A model generated the notes under the pieces. The model searched no databases. It was not told the origin of the DNA and was given only the letters and a program-made list of their open reading frames with translations. This document shows positions 23,882 through 34,934 of a stretch of 64,000 bases of DNA, piece by piece. This DNA is from Ornithodoros turicata (Eukaryota > Arthropoda > Arachnida > Ixodida > Argasidae), in NCBI RefSeq assembly GCF_037126465.1, contig NC_088203.1, forward strand, positions 79,766,168 through 79,830,167. Reading direction: 5' to 3'. A program made the translations under genes and the position numbers. How positions within the stretch are numbered: the first letter of the stretch is position 1; the number at the start of each line of letters is the position of its first letter.

Positions 23882-24945
23882 GTCGCGTTTACATGAATAC
23901 GACACAAGCGTATCGAATCGAGTCGAAACCGGACGGCACGACACCGCTTACATGGATGCGCATCGAATCCAGAACGGAGGTGGCGCCAGGCTGTGTCATA
24001 TCGGAAAGTCAGAGGCGCACTTCCGCAAATGCTGCCGTTTCCGGTGTTTCGCTATTTTCGCTCCGAACGTCAAAACATCGAAAACGCAGCATCTACCGCC
24101 CATTTTCAAGCGTACTTCAAAATGAAATGTGCTCTACACGGTTGCAAGCCTTGCTGCTTCTGTCAGTCTAAGCTTACTTATACCCCTGTCACACGGGCAT
24201 TTCGATCCTTCTCGAATCCGATCTGCATCGAACTTCCCGAGCACGCTCGAGTTTTGACGCTGCTACACGGCCACTTTCGATGCGCATTGAATCGTTGACG
24301 GTGTCGAGAATATAGGCAAATGAATAAACGGAACTCATTAATTTCGCGTTTCCTATATAACAGCGATATTAGTGGTTTTATCGTATACCGATGTAAGCAT
24401 CATTTGTAGCTTCGCGCGCATGTCCGTCTTAAGTTATGACAGTTCACCGGGGTCGGGGATGCAAATGGCGGCCGTCGAGCCGTCTTGAAATGCTCAATCC
24501 TGTTATGGGAACTGTCTTGAGTCAAGCAGGATCAAAGTTCGATCCTGCTTGGAAGCGGCCGTGTAGCACCATCCGATCTGCATTGGGTTCAAGCAGGTTC
24601 GGTCGAGCAGGATCGAAAATGCCCGTGTGACAGGGGTATTACATATCCAAGACGGAGCGTTTCTGGGAACAACCTAATATCACCATTTGGTCATCCCGAA
24701 TAAGGAGTAGCAGACGACGCAACTAGCCCGCAGACGAACGCTGCTTCCCATAATCCTCTATTCTTCTCTCGATACGCATCGTCTGTTTACATGCACAATC
24801 TGAATGCGTATCCACGGTCTCGATCCACATCTGTTTAGCGGATTGAATACGATATGCTCTCCTAGCGAATTGACCCGTTTACATGAGAGGATTCGATTCG
24901 ACAACTGGATACGATACGCGTGTGTCGTATTCATGTAAACACGGC
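23882..24945. mobile_element. Non-autonomous TIR element with TA duplication, host of a nested element
   Basis: Left end GTCGCGTTTACATGAATACG; right end on the other strand GCCGTGTTTACATGAATACG, both continuing ACACA.GCGTATCG. TA at 23880-23881 and 24946-24947. Interior copies of GTTTACATG and CGTTTACATGAG act as subterminal repeats. Contains no recognisable transposase. A second element is inserted at 24181-24638. Confidence 0.75.
24181..24638. mobile_element. Nested 458-bp TIR element
   Basis: Ends are TACCCCTGTCACACGGGCAT (left) and, inverted, ATGCCCGTGTGACAGGGGTA (right). The similarity runs on as TTTCGATCCT.CTCGA. Internal GATCGAA/GATCCTGCT motifs repeat. No coding capacity; superfamily not determined because the target duplication is unclear. 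Confidence 0.7.
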
Positions 24946-24947
24946 TA

Positions 24948-25560
24948 TAGCATTATAGAAGTGAAACAGTTTCAATTTATGGGCTCCGTCTTATTACGCA
25001 TTCTCGGAAAGCTCCTTTTGATACAACTCCTCGGTGTTGAATTCGACATAGAATAAGAATTGTGTTAACGTATGCGCACCATATCAATGCGTGCCATTGT
25101 GGCACGCAGAGAGCCCATGTCCGAAGGTATTAGTACGATAGAATACATGTGTGTTCTATGCGAGACTGATGATGTTGTGGATGATCTCCACTGCTGTTAA
25201 TTGCACGTCCCTAGCAGGGACACATGTATTCACAAGCTTCTAGCTGCTTGCAGCAACACACGAATGTGGAGTAACATATCTTCATAGCAGCGACTAACCA
25301 CTCCGCGTATTCCCCTTTACACATCTTCCCCCAAGCACACGCGCTCCGATAGAGTCGCTTCTCTCTTTCTTTCCTCACAACCAATCGGTCAATCTCGGCA
25401 TAAATACTTCTCACGTAGTTATCGGTTATGACTATGATATCGTTATTTCATTCTGGCTACCCACCGTTGTAGTTCTTGCACAATTGCGGCACGAAAAATG
25501 GAACCCGAGAGCTCAAATGTTCGGGTAACAAAGATATTGCTAGGCATCAACCAGTATTCC
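24948..25560. other. No gene recognised
   Basis: Unassigned sequence; a small palindrome GTGCCATTGTGGCACGC lies at 25091-25107. Confidence 0.4.
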
Positions 25561-25568
25561 ATTGCAGT

Positions 25569-25620
25569 ATACTTTTTTTTTTTTTCACTCACTCACTCAC
25601 CCACTCCATTGCGCTTCGAT
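25569..25620 (-). mobile_element. LINE 3' tail, (GTGA)n plus poly(A), minus strand
   Basis: Read on the minus strand: GGAGTGGGTGAGTGAGTGAG then poly(A). The same tail ends LINE-K at 41577-41610. Only the tail can be recognised. Confidence 0.4.
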
Positions 25621-26516
25621 TCACCATTCAATTTTCAAACTCTAGTTCGGTAGTGAGCATCACCTGACTGCATATCTGCACACACGACCAATGAAGACTG
25701 TACCTGCGACAAAATATAACCGGGAGAACCGTCTCCAACACCGTCTGAACAGTTGTTTGTATGCTGACGCCACTCGCAGTACTCTTCCATGTAACTCAGC
25801 GTACACATCACTTGGTTTTTCGATACTCCAATGCTGTCACGCATGCAATAACACATGTGCAAGAAGTTGGGAACTTTGCTACGCTGACAGGCAAGAGATG
25901 TATACTAAACTTCCCACTCCGATGCGCAACGCAGCGGGAGTGTTGCAAGAAGAAGGCAAATGTAATATATAGTATTTGGCTTTACGCTTCGAGAGTATTA
26001 TAAACACGAGAAAGCACGTGAAAAGCATGTAAAAACCTGATCAAATAAAGTAAATCTTGCCTTTTTATGCCATGTCCTATGGTAAAAAACTTTTCAAGGA
26101 GATATCCACCAAACTACATTTCAATACAACCAAACGTTGATTTGTCTTGTAGACAAAATGGCTAGAAATGGCTAGGGACGTTTTTTAGCGTTACGGCTTT
26201 TTTACGAGTCGCCACATGCATGATATGCAGGGCGTGTGAACATGCTTTCAATAGAAAACATGAAAACGTCTTTTACGATAACACTTTGGCAAAGAAGACC
26301 CTCACATCCAAGGAGTACATTGACCATCGTAAAAAAAAAAAGAAGAAAATAATAATAACATCTGAGTAAAAGACATGGTTCAAAACAATGTGCGTATTAT
26401 TAAAAGAAGAGAGGACGTCTTTGTTTCATATCCGTGCATTTCCTCACACGAAACGTATCTTTGACATCAAATGCCATGCTGTTACAAGAAGTATTTGTCA
26501 TTGATGCCTGTCTTAC
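25621..26516. other. No gene recognised
   Basis: Would be the intron downstream of the candidate exon if that gene is real. Nothing in it reads as the next exon. Confidence 0.35.
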
Positions 26517-26761
26517 CTGATAAAAGTAGAAGAACTCGAGTTCAGGCTCGCCCGTCGAGTTAATATCCAAGAGGCCATCTATCCAATCAGACTCATTAGA
26601 TGATAAGAATCCATCGTCGTACATCACTCCCGTCGCACCACTCACGGAAGCGAACGTCCCAGAAAGGTCCATATCAGTCACAGACGGCTGGTCATCCGGC
26701 AACCGCATCGCTGGGGCCTCACGGTCCATTACCTCCGTCAGATAAAGGCCCAGATAGCACG
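26517..26761 (-). CDS. Candidate exon, N terminus of a CCAP/neuropeptide S-like GPCR
   Basis: Minus-strand exon with a good acceptor (TTGTTTCAG before 26761) and a near-perfect donor (CAG/GTAAGA after 26517). ATG at 26729 with Kozak-like GTAATGG opens 71 codons to the donor; the frame is also open upstream. The peptide is acidic, has no signal peptide, carries two N-glycosylation sequons (NES, NST) and ends ELEFFYFYQ at the donor. Arthropod crustacean cardioactive peptide receptors have an extracellular N terminus ending in FYFY followed by a Thr/Glu-Gln segment and TM1. That resemblance is from memory and short. The exons for the seven membrane segments are not in the window. The exon call is better supported than the receptor identity. 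Confidence 0.4.
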
Positions 26762-28340
26762 CTGAAACAATACGATTTGCATCGAATCACGACACGGTGT
26801 GTCTGACGTGCAGCGGGGTGTCAAAATAGCTCCTGATATCAGCAGTCGATAATAGTCACGGTTGCGCGATACAGTTTATACCTCCTTACGCACAACGGGA
26901 GCGCGGAGTTGTTTTCTAAAGCACCGACGGAAGACCGCCTATTTTAATGGCCTCATTTGGCCGGCCTTCTGAATATCCGCGCGAAAACAGGGAGACAAAG
27001 TCGTTATCACCGAAAAGCCTTGGTCTAAATCGTTCAGCAGGACACTGGACTTGGAAATCCATTAGTAGAGAGCGAATGATACGTTTGAAACTCCGGTGGC
27101 GGCTGACGGGAGAATAGACAACGCTGAGTCGATAGTTTGGCAGAGACACAAACACACACACCGTATTCGAGACAGCGTCGGTTGCAATAAACGAACAAAG
27201 TCAGTCGACTTCACTTTTGAAGAGACGCAATTTCGATGACGCTGAAATCGAACCAGGGTGGTGATGTTTCACGTGGGATACTCTTCTATCTTTGAAGATG
27301 AGATGCCTTTCGAAAAGGCCGCGATGGATGGTGGGCTCGAAAGAAGGATCTGTGTTTGTACGAATCAATCGTGGGCTGCTGCTGACGCTTGGTTCTCCCC
27401 CCTTGGCGTGAAATGAGGAGGAGCGGATGTCTGATTTGATGTTCTACTTCGTTTCTGTGGAAGAAGGTTATTTTTAAAGAGTTTTAAGATGAATGAGTTG
27501 CTTTGGAAAGCTGGGGTCGTCCTCGAAGGACATGTATTATCTCTTCTCTTTGAAATGCACCGATGAAGCTTGGGATTTTTTTTTTCTTCTTCTTCTGGAG
27601 TTGCAACTTTTATGCGAGATTCCTGTTCGGCAGAGAAGTGTTGCGCAGGCTGCGATATTCACACGTTCTGCATATGAAGAGAATCTTCTACTCGAACACC
27701 ATGCCAAAATGAAAGTGATGTCAATGCAACTGTTGCCAAACTCCCTGTACGTTGTCCTTGAGATGCTTCAGTTCTTGTTGCCTGGCTCCGGAATGAGGAT
27801 AGCAAACAATGTATTCTTGATCCTCTGCGTTTGACAGTGTGAACAGAACGGACCTCTTTTTTTCTACAACTGAACTACGTTCAGGCTCTCCTGTGACGAA
27901 TTAAGTAGTACTCAAAGTTGACCCTCGTTAAAATTACTGTGAAGTCCACGGGTCATCGTAGAATTCTCTGCCAGACACTCACCGTGAGAACTCCAGGAAG
28001 CATAAAACGAATTTGTATAGTGATAAACGAGAAAAAAATATACCGCAAATCACTTTTCTCGGGACCAAGGAAGCTATTCATGCACACTTAATGTACCAGC
28101 ACTCCCAGTCAGGGAAAGACACTCTGCCATCACGATATAACATTCTGTTGACCGAAATAGCTGGAATTGCATTATGCGTTCGTATGTTTGTATTCGATAG
28201 AGAGTTCAGACAGGCTGTAGCATGTAGTTGCTGAAGAGAATCTTTCGCTGCCACTAGATTTTCGTCCAATGTCCACTTAAATAAAAATATTGTGTAACCT
28301 TCTTGTCCAGCGTTGCGTAAAAAGAACAGCAAGGGCTTTG
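26762..28340. other. No gene recognised
   Basis: Upstream of the candidate exon on the minus strand. It would hold 5' UTR/intron if that gene is real. Only short frames are visible. Confidence 0.35.
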
Positions 28341-28344
28341 TCGA

Positions 28345-28660
28345 CAAAGTTCAATTCTCAAGTTCAAGTCACAGCACGACACCCCCAAGAGACAGTTTCC
28401 GGATCAGATTGCTGTGTTGCTGAGAAACTGGAGAATTGGTAAATTCCAAAAGTTCCAGCTGAAGTGCAAGAAGAAGCACACACTGTTGTGCGACAGGAGC
28501 ACTTCAGTGCACAAAAAGAAGTACTTTATCAGTAAAGTTCAATTACCCACTTCAAGTCACAGAAACTCGTGTAGTTCGTACTATAGTCCGGTGTCACAAC
28601 AAGAGCAAGAGACCGCCTCGAAATCAGGTTGCGGCGTTGCTGAGAAATTGGGAAAAATCT
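28345..28660 (+). repeat. Diverged direct duplication, period about 190 bp
   Basis: Unit 1 (28345-28440) has AAAGTTCAATTC, AAGTTCAAGTCACAG, ATCAGATTGC, GTTGCTGAGAAACTGG. Unit 2 (28533-28660) has AAAGTTCAATTA, ACTTCAAGTCACAG, ATCAGGTTGC, GTTGCTGAGAAATTGG, in the same order. No coding frame survives in both units. Confidence 0.6.
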
Positions 28661-28879
28661 CTAGTTCAATGGGATGCTCACAGTTTTAGCACCACAGCAG
28701 TGCTTCAATGCAGTCTCTCAAATCTCCGCTCAGCCGACCAAGTCGAAGACAACACGGATGGCTTCCACTGAGCAGCCGGATGACATCACATCAATCAGAC
28801 TACCGCGAGAAGAGCAAGATTGTTCCTACTTTTCGAGCTCCGGCGCACGCGAATAATCCAGTCCTGAGAGATGGGCAAC

Positions 28880-29230
28880 CGGCCGCACAAGAGTAGAGGA
28901 TAAAAGTGCGTCCACATCCGATGCGAAAGGGATGCGATCTTTTGGAAGCTGCCCTTCTCTTTCCTATAGGGGTGGGGGTAAGTGGGGGCGCAACCGTCGC
29001 CCAAACCGGTCCGTTGGCGGCCGACGGGAGCGCACTGGGCCTACCAGTGGCGAAGGCGGCGGTGGTGGTTGCGGCCACGGCAGCTCTCTGGGCTGCCTCA
29101 TTAGTGAGAGGGCTAACTTCAAACGGGGCGGAGACAGGCGGCGAGAACTGGTGGGGGTCCGCGTCAAAATGAAAGAAGAGGAAGAGCTCCGTCGGCGTAG
29201 TCTTCAATCGCCCGTGAAGTGTTGGTTTAA
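28880..29230. other. GC-rich segment, possible CpG island or 5' UTR
   Basis: Higher GC and CpG than the surroundings, with GGCGGCGGTGG and open frames on both strands typical of composition rather than coding. Followed by A/G-rich sequence. It lies about 2.1 kb upstream of the candidate minus-strand exon, so it could be its promoter. No direct evidence. Confidence 0.25.
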
Positions 29231-29656
29231 AAAAGGAGAAGAAGAAGAAAAAGAAAAAAGAAAAGAAAGGTCTGCTCTGTTAGGAAACGCGTGGCTATAA
29301 TGTAGATGTGTGTGCGTGTGCGAGAAAGGCTAAACGAGAACGTACAGAAGGGGTTTCACTTTTGCGGCTTTTGAGCATCAAAGTTATTTCGAAATATCAT
29401 GTGTTCGCGTCACTTATGATAATAATAATAATAACGATAACATATCAATAGTTTAGTTCCCGACGTACCTATAACATCGAACTGGGCTTGTTGGTAATAC
29501 ATTGCGACTCGCCAATTTTAGCAGCTTATCGGTGATGTTGATAAATTTTCCTCTGACATTGCAACTAAAGGCACTAAAGCCGCAAGAGTGATTTGGTAGG
29601 AGGTTCATGGGAAAAGTTGGTGTTAAGAGCAAGTTGACAGTTAATTGTGTTACAAC

Positions 29657-29745
29657 ACTTCTGAAATAGAACTTCGCCGCATAACACCGTCCGGACTCAG
29701 CCGTCACTCAGAGTGATACCGTTCTGTCTCCTGGCTTGTTGACAT
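29657..29745. mobile_element. Half copy of the palindromic CTTCACC MITE family
   Basis: ACACTTCTGAAATAGAACTT, then CGCCGCATAACACCG, then GTGATACCGTTCTGTC parallels 55266-55340 (AACAGAACTTCACCACATAGCACGCTC, ATATCATTCTGT). Only one arm is present. Confidence 0.5.
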
Positions 29746-29822
29746 CAGGAAGCGTACGCTTCTTTTGGACATGTTATGCGACACGCAAAGTGACAAAAAA
29801 AGAATGTTGGATCCATCCCTTT

Positions 29823-30605
29823 TGCAACAAATTTATTTCTTTATTTTACCCTCAAGGCCCGTTGGGCATTACAGAGGGGAGTGGGAAAAGAAAATACAAA
29901 ACAGTAATAAATAACAGTGAACAAAGGTCAGTAAATCAATATGCTAAATTAAAATGTTACAAATTGATGAAGAATTGCATAATACAAGAGCCAGTGAGTT
30001 GTGAGAGTTTATATTAAGATGTACAGGTTGATATGACACGAAGTGGTGTTATTGTGAGTCAAAAAAGGAATATAATGCAGAGCGAAATCGGGAGTGATCG
30101 CGAATGTGTATGATGTCACTAGGAAGGTGGTTCCACTCAGCAGATGTGCGGGGGATGAAAGACTGCAGGCACATGTTGGTGTGGTATGACGTTAGGCCTA
30201 TCTTATGTTGATGATCAATCCGAGATTAAATGTAACTGGGCGGAGGTAGAAGTTCACGACGCAAACCAGGCAGGTCATAGTAAAGTTTGTGAAGTAAAGA
30301 TAAACGAATAATTTTACGACGTGAAGCAAGGGAAGGTAAGGCAAGAGTGTTCTTTATCGTACTAATACTCGCTGTGCGAGAATAATTACCAGTAATGAAA
30401 CGCGCAGAATTATTTTGGACTAGTTCGATTGCATTAATTAGTGTCGCTGAGCTAGGATCCCATATGGTGGCGGAGTATTCTAATTTTGAACGCAGAAGAG
30501 ACTTATAGAGCAATGTTTTTAGGGATAGGGGGGCTGAAGAGAAGTTGCGACGAAGGTAGCCTAACATGCGGTTTGCGTTGTTAATTATGCTCTTTATGTG
30601 AAATC
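29823..30605 (-). mobile_element. LINE C-terminal fragment with 3' tail, minus strand
   Basis: 113 codons open at 30226-30567 give RT thumb/C-terminal sequence: NRMLGYLRRNF, LLYKSLLRSKLEYSATIWDP, ELVQNNSARFITGNY. A shifted frame continues with FIPRTSAEWNHLPSDI, typical of jockey/CR1-type RT C termini. The 3' UTR holds GTAATGCCCAACGGGCCTTG (a small hairpin) and AATAAAGAAATAAA. The 5' end is truncated near 30605. Confidence 0.75.
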
Positions 30606-30639
30606 AAGGGAGAGAGAATCAGGGGGAGGGGAGATGTCG

Positions 30640-30775
30640 CCAGCACCGATGGTTGAGCGTGTTACCTACTTCGCTCCCTCATCTTCTTGTCATAATCATC
30701 ATCTTCAGCTGTAGTCGTGACGATGACCTCAGCTGTGAGGCCAACAACGGCAAGCTGCTACCATCACAACCACCA
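30640..30775 (+). mobile_element. tRNA-SINE relic
   Basis: GATGGTTGAGCGTGTTACC resembles a tRNA A box. The end GTCGTGACGATGACCTCAGC, TGTGAGGCCAACAACGGCA matches the 3' part of the SINE at 34621-34870 (GTCGTGACGTTGCCCACCTC, TGTGAGGCCGACAACGGCA). Internal sequence is degraded. Confidence 0.5.
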
Positions 30776-30789
30776 ACAAAACCGTAAAG

Positions 30790-31255
30790 GACAAGATTAC
30801 AGATAATTTTAACTGTAATATTGCTTTTAGTATCTAGACATCTTGAATATCTGACCATTATTCTTACTACTGATTTGAGTCGGAATTCTCACGTCTGTCA
30901 TGTGGCTAAAAAGGCAAGGAGGAAGCTATTTTACTTCAAGAGAACATTACCCTATACGTAGCCAACAGTACTTGGAACTAGATACGTATTTTTGAAGATT
31001 GCTTCTTGGTCACTAATTATAGAGATAATTTTTCTTGCTTTCGACCGGAGTGCTCGATATCTTATCATCGGTATCCGCTTATCATCATTATCCCCCTCAT
31101 GCTGAACACAACAGCTACGGGGCAGCACTGTGCTCCCGAAGGAGAGCAGAACTCCCCACGATTTAAGTTATTTATGTTTTATGTCAGGGATCCTATTAGC
31201 TTCACTTCGTGGTTGCTCATGCAACATAATATAACAGAAACAAAATGTAACTAGT
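30790..31255 (+). mobile_element. LINE RT C-terminal fragment
   Basis: One frame reads ILTTDLSRNSHVCHVAKKAR then RKLFYFKRTLPYT, the usual post-YADD motif (YLG...LSW..H). Downstream frames are broken. It belongs to a jockey/CR1-type LINE. Confidence 0.55.
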
Positions 31256-32045
31256 CAGATGAAGAAAACGCAAAACGAACAAACCAGAATAATCAACGTA
31301 AAAGTAAATGTACTGCGCACGATATGCATTATTGTGCATTACAGGCACTATGCATCATAGGAACACTATATAGTGAGAAAATTAATTACGTTAGAAGGTA
31401 ATCATGTAGTAGTTGTTGTTCTTTCATTCTTTCCTTTCGTTCTTCACTGGTCATTAGGTTATTTCAGTATTCACTTCACACAGATGCAGAAAGAAATGAA
31501 TTGATTGATTGACTGAGTGAGGAAACAGAAAAGACGCAATAAAGAATAGAAAAAGAAAGAAGAATAGAAAGAAAGCACAAGGGGGAAAATAATAACTGTC
31601 ACATGTTTGCTTTGTTTATCACAAACAATCGCTAGGCGGTTACGTTGTAGACGCGCGCGCCTAAAACGACAGAAATATATAAGCAGCCGTCGCTGTTTCA
31701 ACGCTAAGTAAACTCGTATCGTGTTCCTCCACAGTTGGTACACTAGGTACAAGTGCGACTCCAAACGTGGCTTTATCAGTTCGCCGAACAAGTTCTGCGT
31801 AGTAGCGCATGTTTCACATTGCTCGTCGAGTGGGATCTTCAATTCTGCAATGACGCCTCGCTCAGCATTCTTCGTTACACCTTCCTCCTAACTTCGCTAA
31901 AACTCGGCAGCGTACGTCAGATTCTGGATAATTCGCGCCCGTCGCGGCGTATTGCGAATAAAACTGTCAGAGGGGAACGTTCGCCGAAATTCTCTTTGCT
32001 TTTTCAACACCACCTTCTCCCGTGTGAATCACTCGGCGTGCATTA
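31256..32045. other. No gene recognised
   Basis: A frame at 31753-32046 (97 codons) has no domain I recognise. Confidence 0.4.
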
Positions 32046-32048
32046 AGA

Positions 32049-32345
32049 TATGCAGCGTGCTTATTTTTATCTGTTACAGGTTTTTTTATATGTAAAACAA
32101 GAGCCGCCATGGAAGCTACACAGATTCCGTTTTTGCAGGTGGGCTGCGCGGTCAGGCGCACGTTCAGTTTGAAGGCACATGTAAGTACTAGGCAATTAAT
32201 TACCTCAAGTTCACTAATTAACGCTTTAATTAAGTCCCTTCGGGCAAAAGTCAGACAGCGGAGTGGGAGACAGTCATCGTTGGAAGCCAAGAAATCCTGG
32301 AACGAGCACATGCGTTGAAATATGCAAATGAGCCAGAACCGAAAG
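32049..32345 (+). repeat. Repeat family P, copy 1
   Basis: GTGCTTATTTTTATC at the start, then TGGAAGCTACACAGAT, TTTTTGCAGGTGGG, GACGCTTTAATTAAG-like and ATATGCAAATGAGC. Shared with the copies at 32700-32843 (inverted) and 33230-33805. Confidence 0.55.
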
Positions 32346-32477
32346 CACTCAGCTATAGGAGTTCATGACCTTCGCCACTGCCGGTCTATCTGGACTGGAA
32401 AGCGGTTGATCTGACCAACAGATTACCCTCTGTACTCCAATCATCTCAACCTCTGCAAAGCACGTGACCTGGCATAC

Positions 32478-32700
32478 GTGCTCATCGCTCTTTTTGCGCT
32501 TGGGAAGTGTATTGTTCCGGTCTCAGGTCATTTGCATAGCAAAAATAGTTCAAAGTACACGGTCGTCTTGGGATATTTAACAAGAACGGTGGATTTAAAT
32601 AATATGACTGGCTCCAATTATGCCATCTCGTTCAAAACAACAACAACAACAACAAAAACATCTAATTGATAAGGTAATGAATGAAAAGAGTTCTAGTTAA
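32478..32700. other. Unassigned spacer with (CAA)n
   Basis: An (ACA)n run at 32635-32660 resembles a LINE-C-type tail but no adjoining 3' UTR matches. Confidence 0.25.
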
Positions 32701-32843
32701 TTAGTCGTCCGTTGCTTAGATAGGCTTTCGGGCAGGGTGTCCGCATGGCCGCATAACCCACCTGCAAAAGACATCTGTGTAGCTTCCACAGCTGTTTTTT
32801 TCTTAATAAGAAATACGTAAAGGATAAAAATAAGCACCCTGTA
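32700..32843 (-). repeat. Repeat family P, copy 2, inverted
   Basis: On the minus strand: ATACAGGGTGCTTATTTTTA, then TGTGGAAGCTACACAGAT, TTTTGCAGGTGGG. It shows the terminal sequence ATACAGGGTG that copy 1 has lost. Confidence 0.55.
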
Positions 32844-32867
32844 TCTGTGCTCTCCGTCTGACTGACT

Positions 32868-32910
32868 TTTGCTTTCTTTTTTCTTAATAAACATACCCCC
32901 CCCCCCTGTG
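32868..32910 (+). repeat. Poly(C)-tailed short element, end only
   Basis: TTTTGCTTTCTTTTTTCTTA, ATAAACATA, poly(C). Faces the inverted copy that begins about 40 bp further on. Confidence 0.4.
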
Positions 32911-32949
32911 CTTTTCATGTGAAAATGGTTGAAGGGCGTGATAAATTCC

Positions 32950-33052
32950 CGGGGGAGGAGGGAGGATATGTTTATTGGGGAAAAAAAAAGAAAGAAACGG
33001 AGGAAAGGTTAGTCTGGCGTAGGCTCACTTGCTATTCCTTCAAAAAATAATT
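32950..33052 (-). repeat. Poly(C)-tailed short element, nearly full copy
   Basis: Minus strand: GGAATAGCAAGTGAGCCTAC, GCCAGACTAACCTTTCC, T/C-rich, AATAAACATATCC, then a C/T-rich end. One of the best-preserved copies. Confidence 0.6.
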
Positions 33053-33229
33053 CCTGATTTCGTCGAAGCTCTCTCACACTGCGGTGTTGAAAAAGAATTC
33101 TTTTTTTTTTAATACTCTTAAGAGCTGTACAATAAGTGCTGGATGTAATAAGGCGCATGCATCAAAGCGTCGGACCCCTTTAAGCGTACCAAGTGTATCC
33201 CTACACATACGGAAGCAGCTCTATCAGAT

Positions 33230-33805
33230 GAATTTCACTATATATATTTTTTTATATCCGCAACAGGTAAAAAAAAAACTGTGAGCAGGCAGGCTCGAAG
33301 AGAGTTATGTAACTACTGGGTGATTAATCACTAACAATTAACCAATTGACGCTTTAATTAAGCGCTTTCGTGCAAAAGTGAAATAGCAGAATGGGAGGCG
33401 TTCCTTGTTGAAAGATATTCCATTTGTTGTTTTTGCAACAAAAAAAAAAAAAAAAAACGAATTATCTATATCCAAATTTTGTTATGCAAATGAGCAGAAA
33501 CCCAAACAACGCGCCTCAGCAGCGTAATTTTTACTAATTTTTTTAGACTATTTCGGTTGCGATACCGTGCATAGTTTTGGTTGGGTCTGTGGTTATCCGT
33601 GGAGGACTTCACATTTCTGTAAAAAAAAGTGAGGTTCGTTCAATTAAAGAAAAATAAATTTCCCGCAATTGAAAGTTGTCTAAAGCTTTCCTCAATGGTG
33701 GCGAAAGTTTCCAGAAGGTAATTCCCGAAAGTCCGAGAATCCTCCGGAGAGTACGTAGCCAGTTATAATTTTTTATCACCTTAGGTGAAACATCCTGTAT
33801 ATTTC
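33230..33805 (+). repeat. Repeat family P, copy 3, with 3' terminus
   Basis: Contains GACGCTTTAATTAAGCGC, CAAAAGTGAAATAGC and TTATGCAAATGAGCAG in the order of copy 1. It ends CACCTTAGGTGAAACATCCT then GTATA. The ends (ATACAGGGTG in copy 2, CATCCTGTAT here) are inverted repeats, suggesting a DNA transposon-like element. Confidence 0.5.
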
Positions 33806-34449
33806 AACGTACGTACGTGCTTCTTTTCAGGATTTGTTAAAAATAGAATGTCTTCAAACGAGGGTTGTCTTCCACTATCTTGGTTTTGCACGAAAGCCCA
33901 TAACTAAACAGCTAATTAATTAATTTTAGGTAATTAGACATATCACAGTCCCAACTCTCTTCGGGAGAGCCTCAGCTTGGCGATATAACTAAACTGCGAA
34001 AACGGCACGCAGGCTGCTCTCGGAATTTTAAAGAAAGCAAACAAACATAAAAAAAGAACTGCAACGGAAGCAAAAAGGGGAACACCCCTCTGTATAGCTG
34101 ACCAAAATCACCGCTGAGTTTGGATGTTAGACTTCCAATTCCATTAGAGCTCCATTCGATTAAAGGTGGTGTCCGCGAGGAATACGAAATTCTGAAGTTA
34201 ATGTGATATCCACTTGGATACGCCTTCCAAAAAAAAAAAGAAAAAAGGAAAAGGAAAAACACACACACACACGAACAAAATTCGCAGATTCGTTCGTGTT
34301 TTTTCATAAAACATAAAATACATCGAATTCGGAACCAATTGCCAGCTTCCGGTTGACGGCATCGTCTCTTTCGGTCACGGAATTGGCATTGGCATTGCCT
34401 GACCTCAGCCAAGGATGTTTTTTGCGTTAGATACCGCGTTCCAAATTGA
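33806..34449. other. No gene recognised
   Basis: A 160-codon minus frame at 33972-34454 is low-complexity (poly F/L from an A-run) and has no domain. Confidence 0.4.
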
Positions 34450-34620
34450 AACACTGCATCTTACATTCACTTTCTTGAAGGTCTACTATCATACGTAGTG
34501 GAAAACAAACCCTTCCTGTCCTTATAGGCGGGGACATCAATATAGATATGTCTAAGCCATCATCGACCCAGATAACACTATTACAACTACTTGAGCTGTA
34601 TAGTTTTTTAAATCACATCA

Positions 34621-34870
34621 CCTGCTCCCGTGGCTCAGTGGTTAGCGTGCTCGTAGTGTCACGTCGATGCTGAAAGGTACCCTGGTTTGAATCCCGGCAA
34701 CGACTGTTCTGTCTGGGGTTTTTCCTGGGGTGTCCTCAGACGCTTTCAGACATACGTCGGCACAGTTCCCTTAGAAGTTGGCCCAGGACCCACATTCCCC
34801 CAGGGCGTCAGTCGTGACGTTGCCCACCTCTGTGAGGCCGACAACGGCAGGCCCTTTCACGAGCACCACC
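34621..34870 (+). mobile_element. tRNA-derived SINE with 11-bp target duplication
   Basis: A tRNA-like head: A box TGGCTCAGTGGTTAGCGTGC (34631-34650) and B box GGTTTGAATCC (34684-34694), the internal Pol III promoter. The body TCTGTCTGGGGTTTTTCC... ends CTCTGTGAGGCCGACAACGG. Flanked by AAATCACATCA at 34610-34620 and 34871-34881. No ORF. Mobilisation would depend on a partner LINE. Confidence 0.85.
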
Positions 34871-34934
34871 AAATCACATCAGCACCCCAGCTCCACGTCC
34901 CTCGATGTCCTCATAACTAATAATTTCTCATTGG

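Noticed and set aside
25160..25185. Further hammerhead outside the array (CTGATGATG)
   Set aside because: No GAAA partner, stem II or cleavage triplet at suitable spacing.
28800..29207. 135-codon minus-strand protein
   Set aside because: Opposing frames are open too and the sequence is GC-rich and low complexity; no domain or splice support.
33972..34454. 160-codon minus-strand protein
   Set aside because: Contains a homopolymer-derived Phe/Leu run and no recognisable domain.
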